Made by a program: the position numbers and the translations under genes. A stretch of DNA of 64,000 nt from Hyalangium ruber (GTDB taxonomy: Bacteria; Myxococcota; Myxococcia; Myxococcales; Myxococcaceae): contig NZ_JAXIVS010000004.1 in the NCBI RefSeq assembly GCF_034259325.1, positions 434,001 to 498,000 of the forward strand. Direction: 5' to 3'. Below, piece after piece: positions 36,101 to 45,774 of the stretch. A model generated the notes under the pieces. It saw nothing but the letters and a program-made list of their open reading frames with translations. It searched no databases and had not been told where the DNA came from. How positions within the stretch are numbered: position 1 is the first letter of the stretch; every line of letters begins with the position of its first letter.

Positions 36101-37486
36101 ATGTCCTCTGCGCCTGACGCGCATCCCCCTGCTCACCCCCAGGAAATGTGTATCGGCTCCTGGCGGGTGCTCGAATATGTGGGCGAGGGAAGCTATGGCG
36201 TGGTGTACCGCGTCGAGCCCGCCGAGGAGCGCCCTTCCGGTATCTGCGCGCTGAAGCTGGCCCTCCACCCGGGCGATGAACGCTTCGCACGCGAGCAGGC
36301 GTTGCTCTCGCGGCTCGACCATCCGAATGTGCCAGGGCTGCGTGGGGCGGGGGAGTGGATTGACGCGCAGGGCAAGCGGTTCCCCTACCTCGTGCTGCAA
36401 TGGGTGGAAGGCTCACCGCTCTATGAGTGGGTACCCCACGGCAAGCTTACCTCACGCCAGGCGCTGCGCCTGCTGGCCCAGGTAGCACGAGCGCTCCAGG
36501 CCACCCACGCGTACGGCGTTCACCGGGACGTGAAGGGTGACAACATCCGGGTACACGCGGACGGCCATGCCGTCCTGCTCGACTTTGGAGCCTGCTGGTA
36601 CCCGGGTGCCCGCCCCCTCACGGGTTCCACCCTTCCCCCGGGCACCGAGCCCTACCGCAGCCCTCAATTGCTGCGCTTCCGCTGCCAGTTACGCCGAGGC
36701 CTCGAGGCCCACTACACCTCGCGCCCGGAGGATGACATCTATGCTCTGGGGGTCATGGCCTACCGCCTCGTGACAGAACGCTACCCACCGCCTCGCACCG
36801 ACCCGGATTGCTTGGATGATCCGGAGCGTTCACGCCCCGCGAGGCTGTTGGCCCCGAGTGACTGGGCAACAGTGGCCCCGGTGCTGGACCGCCTCATCCT
36901 GCGCATGCTCTCTGACGCGCCCGAGGCTCGCGGCACCGCCGGGCAGCTGGCCCAAGAGATGGAGGAAGCCGCGGCGAGCTCGGCTCCAGCGTTGGACAGG
37001 CCCATTGCGCCGGCCCCGTGCCAGCTGAAGACCGAGCGAGCCAGCCGCCCGGGTCCCCCTCGCGAGTGGACTCCGCTCCTGCGCCCTCTGTTGCTCGTAG
37101 CGCTTCTTGGGATGGGGGTGGTCCTCGCCTCACGCCCCTCGCCGCGTCTCGTGGCCCCCTTTCATGAGCCCAGCGAGGAACCTCCCGAGACAAGCCGGGA
37201 TGGGGGCAGCGTGGCCCTGGGAAGCGCGGCCATCGCCTCCGCGCTGCCCGGCGGGGTCGGCCCCGTCGAGCTCCGCGCGGTGAGCCTCGACATGCCCAGC
37301 GGTCCGATAAAGGGGCAGAAGCGTGCCCCATGCGAACCTCGTGGACTGGTGGAGATCAACGGGGGTTGCTGGATCCGCGCGGAAGACTTCAAACCTCCGT
37401 GCGAGAAGGACTGGTACGAGTGGAAGGGCAGTTGCTATTGGCCGCAGATGGCTCGTGGGCGTCTGCCGACATCCGATGAGCAGTGA
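36101..37486 (+). CDS. Ser/Thr protein kinase with membrane anchor and Cys-rich tail
   Basis: 461 residues. Kinase domain (about 20-290) with VGEGSYGVVYRV loop, ALKLAL Lys, VHRDVKGDNI and LDFGAC. A membrane helix (about 328-346, LLLVALLGMGVVLAS) leads to an extracytoplasmic tail with four Cys in pairs (PCEPRGLVEINGGCW and PPCEKDWYEWKGSCYW), a tail shared by several myxobacterial kinases, perhaps for ligand sensing. Its promoter region is the palindrome array, so strong regulation is likely. Confidence 0.9.
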   Translation: MSSAPDAHPPAHPQEMCIGSWRVLEYVGEGSYGVVYRVEPAEERPSGICALKLALHPGDERFAREQALLSRLDHPNVPGLRGAGEWIDAQGKRFPYLVLQWVEGSPLYEWVPHGKLTSRQALRLLAQVARALQATHAYGVHRDVKGDNIRVHADGHAVLLDFGACWYPGARPLTGSTLPPGTEPYRSPQLLRFRCQLRRGLEAHYTSRPEDDIYALGVMAYRLVTERYPPPRTDPDCLDDPERSRPARLLAPSDWATVAPVLDRLILRMLSDAPEARGTAGQLAQEMEEAAASSAPALDRPIAPAPCQLKTERASRPGPPREWTPLLRPLLLVALLGMGVVLASRPSPRLVAPFHEPSEEPPETSRDGGSVALGSAAIASALPGGVGPVELRAVSLDMPSGPIKGQKRAPCEPRGLVEINGGCWIRAEDFKPPCEKDWYEWKGSCYWPQMARGRLPTSDEQ

Positions 37487-37516
37487 GCTTCAGGGCCTGT
37501 GCGAAGAGCCCGGAGG

Positions 37517-38376
37517 CTACTCCTTCTCGATGTCGCGGTCCCACAGCTGGATGCGCGGAATCTCTTGCTGGAGCCTCCGCGTCAGCTCGGCCGCGATGGC
37601 CACCGAGCGGTGCTTGCCGCCCGTACACCCCAGCGCCACCGTCAGGTACGCCTTGCCCTCCTTCTGGTAGCGCGGGAACAGGAAGCGGCAGAGGTCCACC
37701 ACCTTCTCCAGGAACTGCTGCGTCTCCTCGCGCTCCAGCACGTACGCCGCCACCCTCGGGTTCTTCCCCGTGAGCCCCTTCAGGTCCGGCACGAAGTAGG
37801 GGTTGGGCAGGAACCGCACGTCCAGCACCAGGTCCGCCTGCGGCGGCACCCCGTGCCGGTAGCCGAATGACATCACCGACAGCGAGGGCCCCGCCGCCGG
37901 TTCCGGGCTGAAGCGCGCCTGCACCATGCGCTTCAAGTCGTGGACGTTCAGCGCCGATGAGTCGATGACCTGGTCGGCCAGCTCCCGCAAGTCGCGCAGC
38001 TCCTCGCGCTCGGCGGTGATGCCATCCGCCACCGTGCCCGAGGGCGCCAGCGGGTGGCGGCGCCGCGTCTCGCTGAAGCGGCGGATGAGGCTGTCATCGC
38101 TCGAGTCCAGGAAGAGCACCTCCACCTGGTGCCCGGCGCGGCGCACCTCGTCCAGCACCCGGGGCGCCTCCTTGAGGAAGATGCCCTCGCGCACGTCCAC
38201 CACGAGCGCCATCCGCTCGATCTGCCCGCTGCCGGCCAGCTCCGTCAGCTTCGGCAACAACAGCACCGGCAGGTTGTCGATGCAGAAGAAGCCCGAATCC
38301 TCCAACGCCCGAATGGCCGTGGACTTACCCGAGCCGGACATGCCGGTGATGATCACGATGTGCTTGGCGGGGGCGC

Positions 38377-38380
<4 letters not shown>
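37517..38380 (-). CDS. rapZ: RNase adapter protein RapZ
   Basis: 287 residues. Walker [10 protein letters not shown] at 13-21 and the conserved C-terminal half ([36 protein letters not shown]). In enterobacteria RapZ binds UDP-GlcNAc precursor and steers the sRNA GlmZ; elsewhere its role is less clear. GTG start overlaps the hprK stop (GTGA). The hprK-rapZ order is common in proteobacterial nitrogen/PTS clusters. Confidence 0.95.
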
Positions 38381-39351
<971 letters not shown>

Positions 39352-39399
39352 CGTCAGGAAGTGGATATCACCCGGCGGACCGTTTGAAATGTTCACGAC

Positions 39400-40869
39400 G
39401 TGCAGCCCTCCCCCGCCCCCCCTCCCCACGTCCCTGTCGAGCCCCCGCTGGCGCAGGGTCTGCTGCTGATCGCGCTTGCCGTGGGGGCCGTCCTCCGGGT
39501 ACGGCTGGCCCTCACGGACGACGGGCTGTACTGGCCGGATGAGATCTACCAGAGCCTGGAGCCTGCGCACCGTCTCGTCTTCGGTTACGGGCTCGTTGCC
39601 TGGGAGTTCATCGACGGGGCACGCAACTGGGCCCTGCCCGGGCTGGTGGCCGGGCTGATGGGGCTGGCGCGCGGGCTGGGGCTGGACTCGCCCGCTGGCT
39701 ACCTGGGCTTCGTCAAGACGGCCTTCGCGCTGCTGGGCACCGCCACCGCCTGGGGCAGCTTCCGGCTGGCCCGGACGTATGGCGCCTCCCCGCTCGCCGC
39801 GGCCACGGGCGCCTCGCTGCTGGCCCTGGCCGCCGTGCCCCTCTACTTCGCCCCCCGCGCCATGAGCGAGAACGCCTCCGCCCTTCCGGTGGTGCTCGGG
39901 TTGGCGCTGGCGCTGCGCCCCGGGGCCTCGCGGCGGGCCCTGGTCCTGGGTGCCTCGCTGCTGGGGCTGGCCGTGCTGCTGCGCCTGCAGAGCAGCGTCT
40001 TCTGCGTGGGGCTGCTCGCGGTGCTCGCGGCACGACGGCGGTGGCGCGAGGTGGGCGTGGCGCTCGGCGTGCTCGCCGTGTGGGCTGTCCTCTTCGGGCT
40101 GCTGGACCGGCTCACCTGGGGCCGGTGGTTCCACTCGGCCATCGTGTACCTGGACTTCAATGTCCTGAAGCAGGGCGGCAGCGCCTGGGGCACCGCGCCC
40201 TTCAGCTACTACGGCCGGGTTCTCTTCGGCGGGATGCGCGGCGTCACGGTGGTGGTGGTGACGCTCGGGCTGCTCGCGCTGCGCCGGGCTCCAGGCCTGA
40301 CGGCGATGGCGGCCTCCTTCTTCCTGCTCCATGCGCTCCAGCCGCACAAGGAGCTGCGCTTCCTGGTTCCTGTCTTTCCCCTGTTCACCGCGCTGGCGGG
40401 CGTGGGGATGGGGGTAGCGCTGGACCAGCTGACGTTGCCCCGCCTGCGCGCCGGGCTCGCCCTGCTGGTGGTGGGCGTGGGCGCCTTCTCCGCCCTCCGC
40501 TCGGGGAGCCTCACCTTCGGGGACCTGGGGCAGTACGAGGACGCCAAGCCCCGGGCGAGCGCCTATGACGACTCGGGCCCCGTCAACCGGCTGCTGATGG
40601 TGGCCGGGCAGCGCGAGGACACGTGCGGCCTCAAGCTCGAGGCCGTACACCTCGCCTGGAGCGGGGGCTACAGCTACTTCCACCGCCGCGTCCCCCTGTA
40701 CCCGCACTTCGGGCCAGATCGCGGCTCGGGCCTCTTCAATTACGTCATCACCCACGCCTCCCAGGGCTTCGGGGGCGAGGTGGTGGCGCAAGAAGGGGAC
40801 ACCCTGCTGCTGCGGTTGCCGGTGCGCGCCTGTGCGCCCGACCCCGGCTACAGCTGGCGATTGCCGTGA
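39400..40869 (+). CDS. Alg9-like mannosyltransferase family membrane protein
   Basis: 489 residues with about nine hydrophobic segments. YWPDEIYQSLEPAHRLVFGY near the N-terminus and LQPHKELRFLVPVFPLF are the hallmarks of the GT22 (Alg9/PIG-B) family: an Asp-Glu pair facing the outside for catalysis and the HKExRF motif. Such enzymes move sugars from polyprenyl-phosphate donors. The acceptor is unknown. GTG start at 39400. Confidence 0.8.
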   Translation: MQPSPAPPPHVPVEPPLAQGLLLIALAVGAVLRVRLALTDDGLYWPDEIYQSLEPAHRLVFGYGLVAWEFIDGARNWALPGLVAGLMGLARGLGLDSPAGYLGFVKTAFALLGTATAWGSFRLARTYGASPLAAATGASLLALAAVPLYFAPRAMSENASALPVVLGLALALRPGASRRALVLGASLLGLAVLLRLQSSVFCVGLLAVLAARRRWREVGVALGVLAVWAVLFGLLDRLTWGRWFHSAIVYLDFNVLKQGGSAWGTAPFSYYGRVLFGGMRGVTVVVVTLGLLALRRAPGLTAMAASFFLLHALQPHKELRFLVPVFPLFTALAGVGMGVALDQLTLPRLRAGLALLVVGVGAFSALRSGSLTFGDLGQYEDAKPRASAYDDSGPVNRLLMVAGQREDTCGLKLEAVHLAWSGGYSYFHRRVPLYPHFGPDRGSGLFNYVITHASQGFGGEVVAQEGDTLLLRLPVRACAPDPGYSWRLP

Positions 40870-40929
40870 GCCAACGCTTGCACGCGCGAAGCCGTTCCCA
40901 GCCGCGCCGTGGGTTGCTAAGCCCTCCTC

Positions 40930-41274
40930 ATGTCCAACTGCCTGTTCTGCAAGATTCGCGACGGTCAGATTCCCGCCAAAGTCGTCTATCGGGATGAGGT
41001 GTGCATGGCCTTCGAGGACATCAACCCTCAGGCCCCCACGCACGTGCTCTTCATTCCTCTGCGGCACATCGCCACGGTGAACGACATCACCCAGGAAGAC
41101 CGCGAGACGGTGGGCCACCTCTATACCGCGGCCGCCAAGCTGGCCCGCGAGCGCGGCCACGCCGAGCGCGGCTACCGCCTGGTGATGAACTGCAACGAGG
41201 ACGCCGGGCAGACGGTGTTCCACATCCACCTGCACCTGGTCGCCGGCCGTCCGATGAAGTGGCCGCCGGGGTAG
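40930..41274 (+). CDS. HIT family protein
   Basis: 114 residues. The HIT motif HIHLHLVAG near the C-terminus with CLFCKI and FEDINPQAPTHVL, so it is an HINT-type nucleotide phosphoramidase that hydrolyses AMP-lysine and similar compounds. 60 nt after the glycosyltransferase gene. Confidence 0.93.
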   Translation: MSNCLFCKIRDGQIPAKVVYRDEVCMAFEDINPQAPTHVLFIPLRHIATVNDITQEDRETVGHLYTAAAKLARERGHAERGYRLVMNCNEDAGQTVFHIHLHLVAGRPMKWPPG

Positions 41275-41284
41275 GCGCGAGGCC

Positions 41285-42145
41285 TCAGGTGCCGCAGCGC
41301 AGTTCCTTCGATGCGGGCTGACGCGGCGCCTGGAGTTGCTCGCCGCGCGTGGACCTCGGCAGCGCCAGCAGCAGCGGCTCGGACGCCGAGGGCACGCGCA
41401 GGTTCCACGTCTCCGTGAACGAGACACCTGGCGCGCGCCCCTCCACCGTATAGAGGCCTGGTGCCAGGCCCTCGACGTGGAAGCGGCCCGCCGCGTCGCT
41501 CGTCACCGTCACCTGCTCCTCGGCCGGCGCGTCCGCTCGCGTCTCCTGCTCCCATGCGCTCACGTGAGGCGTCAGCGTCAGCTCGGCCCGAGACAGCGGC
41601 GCGCCCGTGCCCTGGGCCACGGTGAGCCCGGAGAGCGACACCGCTTCCTCCAGCTTCAGGTGTACCGGTGTCCGGTTCCCGTCCAACGGGTGTACCAGCT
41701 CGCGCCACGTGGGCGCGAAGCCCTCCGCCCGCGCCACCACCAGATAGGCTCCGGCACGCGCTGGCATCAGCAGCCGCCCGTCATTTCCTGGAGCCCCCGC
41801 CGCCGCCATCCGCCAGTCCACCCGCCCCGTCTCCGGCACCCTGCCTCCACGCCGGTAGAGGCGCACCTGCGCACGCCCCGCGGGCCGCCCCCGGGCCGTC
41901 ACCCGGAGCTCCAGCAGCCCGTCCGCCTCGCTGGCCGACTCGCCCACGGGCAGCGTTCGGGTCTCGTCCGCGGAGAACGCCAAGGCCTCGCCAGGCTCCT
42001 GGCCCTCCCCAGCACCGCCTACCACCGAGCGCTCATGCAGCTCGACCTGGTCGACCGTCCGCTCCGCGGCCCGGCCGTACAACGCCAGCCCCACGGCGGC
42101 GGCCACCACCGCCAGCACCAACGCCCCTCCCAGGTGTCCTCGCAT
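41285..42145 (-). CDS. carboxypeptidase-regulatory-like domain protein
   Basis: 286 residues with a membrane anchor at the N-terminus (ALVLAVVAAAVGLAL). Two prealbumin-like units follow: one around LELRVTARGRPAGRAQVRLY and one around SLSGLTVAQGTGAPLSRAEL with the closing VEGLAPGLYTVEGRAPG. Members of this class in myxobacteria are often over 900 residues, so this is a short form. It is probably exposed at the cell surface; function unknown. Confidence 0.7.
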   Translation of the reverse strand: MRGHLGGALVLAVVAAAVGLALYGRAAERTVDQVELHERSVVGGAGEGQEPGEALAFSADETRTLPVGESASEADGLLELRVTARGRPAGRAQVRLYRRGGRVPETGRVDWRMAAAGAPGNDGRLLMPARAGAYLVVARAEGFAPTWRELVHPLDGNRTPVHLKLEEAVSLSGLTVAQGTGAPLSRAELTLTPHVSAWEQETRADAPAEEQVTVTSDAAGRFHVEGLAPGLYTVEGRAPGVSFTETWNLRVPSASEPLLLALPRSTRGEQLQAPRQPASKELRCGT

Positions 42146-42338
42146 GCCCACTGCCTTCAGTCCCTTCCTCGCCTCCGCCAGCGGCCTCCAGGCCCACGGC
42201 CGCCTCGGGCTTGCGCCGAGACGCTCCCATCAGGCCTCTCTGGGACCTTTTTGACCAGCAACAATATGGCACAAACCCGCCTTCCTCCGGGGAGACCCTC
42301 AAGGGCCTTTCCGCCCGTCCGCCCCTCGACCCGTGGCC
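42146..42338 (-). other. 193-nt gap upstream of the carboxypeptidase-regulatory-like gene
   Basis: No gene. A short AT-rich patch (42248-42277) is the likely promoter region of the downstream gene. TGGCAC at 42267 resembles a sigma-54 -24 element but the -12 GC is one base out of register. Confidence 0.4.
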
Positions 42339-44387
42339 CTAGCGGCGCAGTTCGGTGACGCCGAACGCGTGCGTGGGCAAGGAGGCTCCGCGGCGCCCCT
42401 GGAGGAAGCCCTCCAGCCCCAGGCGCGTCACCACGCCCACCCGCGCCCCATCCTCCACCGCCAGTACCCCCGTGGCCTGCAAGTCCAGGGTCGCCAGCGC
42501 CTCGGACACGGGCGCATCCGCCGGGAGCACGGGTCCCGCATCCATTAATACCTGCACCGTGGCCCCCTCCCCCGCCTGGCGCAGGCGCTCGCCCAGCGCG
42601 CTCGCCACCACCACGCCGAGCAGCTTGCCCGCCGCGTCCCGCACCGGCAGCGCCGTCGCCTTCGAGGAGAGCAGGCGCGCACGCAGCGCCTCCGCCGGCA
42701 TCTCCGGGAGCACCGGCTCCTCCCAGACGACCAGGGCGCGCACCGGCGAGCGGCGCAGCACCAGGCCCTCCTCCTTCGTGCGCGCCGCCCTCCGCTCCAC
42801 CAACACGTGGCAGAGCGCCGAGGCCAGCGTACACGTCACCATCAGCGGCAGGATGATGGCGTAGTTACCGCTCAGCTCGTACACCATCATCATCCCCGTG
42901 AGCGGTCCGCGCGTCATCGCCGCCACCGCCCCGCCCATGCCCACCATGGCGTAGGCCCCGCTGGGCGCCGTGACTCCCGGCAACATCGCGTGCAGCACCT
43001 CGCCGAAGGCCCCGCCCGCCATCGCGCCAATGACTGTCACCGGGAAGAACGTCCCCCCCGAGCCTCCCGAGCCCAGCGTCAGCGCGGTGGCCGTCAGCTT
43101 GAGCACGCACCCCGAGGCCAGGAGCGCCAGCGACAGCCCACGCACCAGCGCGTCGTTGGCGAACTCGTGCCCCGTGCCCCACACCACCGGGTGGGCCAGC
43201 GCCAGGATTCCCACCAGCAGCCCTCCGAGCGCCGCCCGCACCGGCAACGGCTGCTGCCCCAGCAGCTCCGAGAGCCGCCCGGGCCGCCGGCCCTGGAAGA
43301 ACTCCTCCACGCCGTGCAACGCCTGGATGAACGTGTACGCCAGGCCGCCGCACACCAGCCCGAGCAGCCCGTAGAAGACCACCTCCCAGCCGCTCACCAT
43401 CGTGTACGCCACGCGCTCGAGCATCGCCGCGCTGCCCATCACGCCTCGCCCCACCATGGTGGCGGTGACGCTGGCGAGGATGATGGGAGAGAAGACGCGC
43501 AGCTGGAACTCGCGCAGGAGGATCTCCATCGCGAAGATGGCGCCGGCCACTGGCGCATTGAACGAGGCGGCGATGCCCGCGCCCGCGCCGCTCGCCATCA
43601 GGATGGCCAGCTCCCGCTGGGTGAAGCCCAGGGTGCGCCCCACCTCGGAGCCGAAGGCCGCGCCGCCGTAGACGATGGGCCCCTCGCGCCCCGCCGAGCC
43701 ACCCGTGCCAATCGTCACCGCCGAGGCCAGGAGCTTGAGCAACCCATCCCGCGCCGGCAGTCGCCCCTGGCGCTCCACCGCGTTCACCACCTCCGGCACG
43801 CCGTGGCCGTGCGTCTCCGGCCTGTCGCGCAGGAGCCGCCCCACCATGGCGCCGCCCAGCGTCGGCAGCAGCAGCACGAACCAGGGCGGCAAGTGCTCCA
43901 GGCTGCGGCTCGCGCCGGGCGCGTGGCCCAGCATCGAGTTCACCGCCGCCAGCCCCACCAGCGGGTAGTAGAGCGACAGCGCTCCCAGCACCAGCAGCGC
44001 CAGCACCTCCAGGCGGCGCCGAACCACCTCCCGACCATCGCCGGGCTCGATGAGGCGAGCCAGCCCCAGCGCCGCCAACCCCAGGGGAACCCCGACGATG
44101 ATGAACTCGAAGTGCCAGCGCGCCTCCGTGAGCGCCTCGGACAGGAGCAGCCGCGCCTCCGAGCCAGGCCGGAAGGCCTCCACCAACAGCGGGAAGCCGA
44201 GGCTCAGCCCCCGGACGAGCGCGATGAGGTTGGCGAAGAGCCCGGCGGCCAGGCCGCTGTAGACCCCCACCACCGCGCCCGCCACGGGGAGCACCGAGGG
44301 TCCTGGCAACCGCAGTTGCTGGATTGCCGCCAACAGCCGCCGCACCGCGTCCCGCTGCCAGGCGCGCAGCTTCGAGGAAACCGACAT
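42339..44387 (-). CDS. ClC-family chloride channel or Cl-/H+ exchanger with CBS domains
   Basis: 682 residues. ClC core with GTGGSAGREGPIVYGG, GSGGSGGTFFP and NAPVAGAIFAMEI, covering most selectivity loops. The C-terminal region (about 545-680) holds two CBS domains. The extracellular-gate Glu is present in GREGP. Bacterial ClC proteins are mainly exchangers for acid tolerance; CBS domains bind nucleotides. GACAC-ACC-GTGTC, a short palindrome, lies just upstream (44401-44413). Confidence 0.92.
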   Translation of the reverse strand: MSVSSKLRAWQRDAVRRLLAAIQQLRLPGPSVLPVAGAVVGVYSGLAAGLFANLIALVRGLSLGFPLLVEAFRPGSEARLLLSEALTEARWHFEFIIVGVPLGLAALGLARLIEPGDGREVVRRRLEVLALLVLGALSLYYPLVGLAAVNSMLGHAPGASRSLEHLPPWFVLLLPTLGGAMVGRLLRDRPETHGHGVPEVVNAVERQGRLPARDGLLKLLASAVTIGTGGSAGREGPIVYGGAAFGSEVGRTLGFTQRELAILMASGAGAGIAASFNAPVAGAIFAMEILLREFQLRVFSPIILASVTATMVGRGVMGSAAMLERVAYTMVSGWEVVFYGLLGLVCGGLAYTFIQALHGVEEFFQGRRPGRLSELLGQQPLPVRAALGGLLVGILALAHPVVWGTGHEFANDALVRGLSLALLASGCVLKLTATALTLGSGGSGGTFFPVTVIGAMAGGAFGEVLHAMLPGVTAPSGAYAMVGMGGAVAAMTRGPLTGMMMVYELSGNYAIILPLMVTCTLASALCHVLVERRAARTKEEGLVLRRSPVRALVVWEEPVLPEMPAEALRARLLSSKATALPVRDAAGKLLGVVVASALGERLRQAGEGATVQVLMDAGPVLPADAPVSEALATLDLQATGVLAVEDGARVGVVTRLGLEGFLQGRRGASLPTHAFGVTELRR

Positions 44388-44565
44388 GGGCGTTCAGCAT
44401 GACACACCGTGTCGGAGAGGACAGGCCGGACTTCGGCCCACCCCGGGGAACGTCGGGCGGTGGACCCAGCAGCCAGCCGACCGAGCCCTTGCCCTCGGGT
44501 GGTCGCCTCCACCTCCGTCCCTACCTTCGTTCAGAGGCAGCACCACCCTGGATGAGGAGGATGGG

Positions 44566-44997
44566 ATGAAGGGCTTGTTGCGAGGCATGGTGGCGGTGGG
44601 ATTGCTCGCGGGCGGCGTGCTCGGCGTCGGCTGCGGGGACATGGGCCAATCCGAGGGCTCGAACACCCAGACTCCCATCAACCAGGCCAACAAATCTCCG
44701 GCCGCCGAGGCCTCGCGGCCCGCCGGGGCACAGCTGCCGCAGGCGCCCGGCGACACCGAGGACACCTGGCGCGAGCGCCCCGGGCACTCCCAGACCCCGA
44801 AGCTGTTCAGTGAGGACCTCCCCGGCCAGGAGCGTGAGGTCTCCATGGGCGGAGGCACCGCCGCGCCCGCGCAGCAGGAGCCCCCGGTGAGCCCGGCCTA
44901 TGGAGGCTCCGGTACCACCGAGCTGCCTCGGGAGGAGCTGGGGCTGGGGCTGGCCGACAGCTACCAGGGCGCGGCCACCCCGCGGCAGGAGCGCTAG
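44566..44997 (+). CDS. small lipoprotein of unknown function
   Basis: 143 residues. Lipobox GVLGVGCGD. The rest is a flexible, Pro/Gln/Thr-rich chain with several GG pairs and no recognisable fold. A perfect AGGAGG lies 5 nt before the ATG, so the start is firm. Its stop shares the bases CTAG with the stop of the ABC ATPase gene on the other strand. Confidence 0.65.
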   Translation: MKGLLRGMVAVGLLAGGVLGVGCGDMGQSEGSNTQTPINQANKSPAAEASRPAGAQLPQAPGDTEDTWRERPGHSQTPKLFSEDLPGQEREVSMGGGTAAPAQQEPPVSPAYGGSGTTELPREELGLGLADSYQGAATPRQER

Positions 44998-45770
44998 CGG
45001 GCCCGGGGCGCGAAGAGGCGCGCTCCGGAAGGGGCCAGCGCCATCTCCATGGGCAGGCCGTAGAGGGCCTCGAGCCGCTCACGTTCCAGCACCGTGTCCA
45101 CGGGCCCCTGCGCCAGCGCGCGGCCATCGCGCAGCAGCAGCACGTGGGTGGCGAAGGCAGCGGCGAGGTTGACGTCATGCAGCACCGCCACCGCGCCCAG
45201 GCCGGAGTCCACCCGCGCGCGCACCCGGGCGAGCGCCCCCACCTGGTGGGCCACGTCGAGAAACGCCGTGGGCTCGTCCAACAGGAGCAGCGCCGGCTCC
45301 TGCACCAGCCCGCGCGCCAGCAGCAACATCCGCCGCTCGCCGCCCGACAGCTCCTCGCCCGGCCGGTCCGCCAGGTACGCCACGCCCAGCTCCTCCAGCA
45401 CCGCGCGCGCCAGCGCCACGTCCCGCTCGGAGGTGAGCCCCCACAGCCCCAGGTGCGGGCTGCGACCCATCAACACCAGCTCCAGGCCGCTGAAGCCCTC
45501 CGCCGGCTCGAAGGTCTGAGGCACCCATGCCACGCGTCGGGCCAGCTCCCGCGCGTCCCATCGCGCGCGCTCCCGCCCCAGCAGCCGCACCGTGCCGCGC
45601 GTCCACGGCAGCATGCCCAGCACCCCACGCAGGAGCGTGCTCTTGCCCGTGCCATTGGGGCCGAGCACCGCCCACAGCTCGTGGGCGCGCACCGTGAGGT
45701 CCACGCCCTGGAGCACCGGCGCCGCGCCATAGCCGGCCAAGAGGCCCTGGGTGTCGAGGAGCGCTTCCAC
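44994..45770 (-). CDS. ABC transporter ATP-binding protein, probably BtuD
   Basis: 258 residues. Walker A GPNGTGKST, signature LSGGERRMLLLARGL, Walker B LLLLDEPTAFLD and switch His in VLHDVNLA. It belongs to the FecE/BtuD class that energises siderophore and B12 uptake. The only matching permease and binding protein in the window are btuC and btuF at 54690-56626, so this is their likely partner though 9 kb away. GTG start 4 nt after the kinase gene stop, so it is probably cotranscribed with the kinase. Confidence 0.85.
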   Translation of the reverse strand: MEALLDTQGLLAGYGAAPVLQGVDLTVRAHELWAVLGPNGTGKSTLLRGVLGMLPWTRGTVRLLGRERARWDARELARRVAWVPQTFEPAEGFSGLELVLMGRSPHLGLWGLTSERDVALARAVLEELGVAYLADRPGEELSGGERRMLLLARGLVQEPALLLLDEPTAFLDVAHQVGALARVRARVDSGLGAVAVLHDVNLAAAFATHVLLLRDGRALAQGPVDTVLERERLEALYGLPMEMALAPSGARLFAPRAR

Positions 45771-45774
45771 CGGC

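Noticed and set aside
42267-42283. Sigma-54 promoter (TGGCAC element)
   Set aside because: The GG-to-GC spacing is one base short of the required distance and the -12 part is poor.
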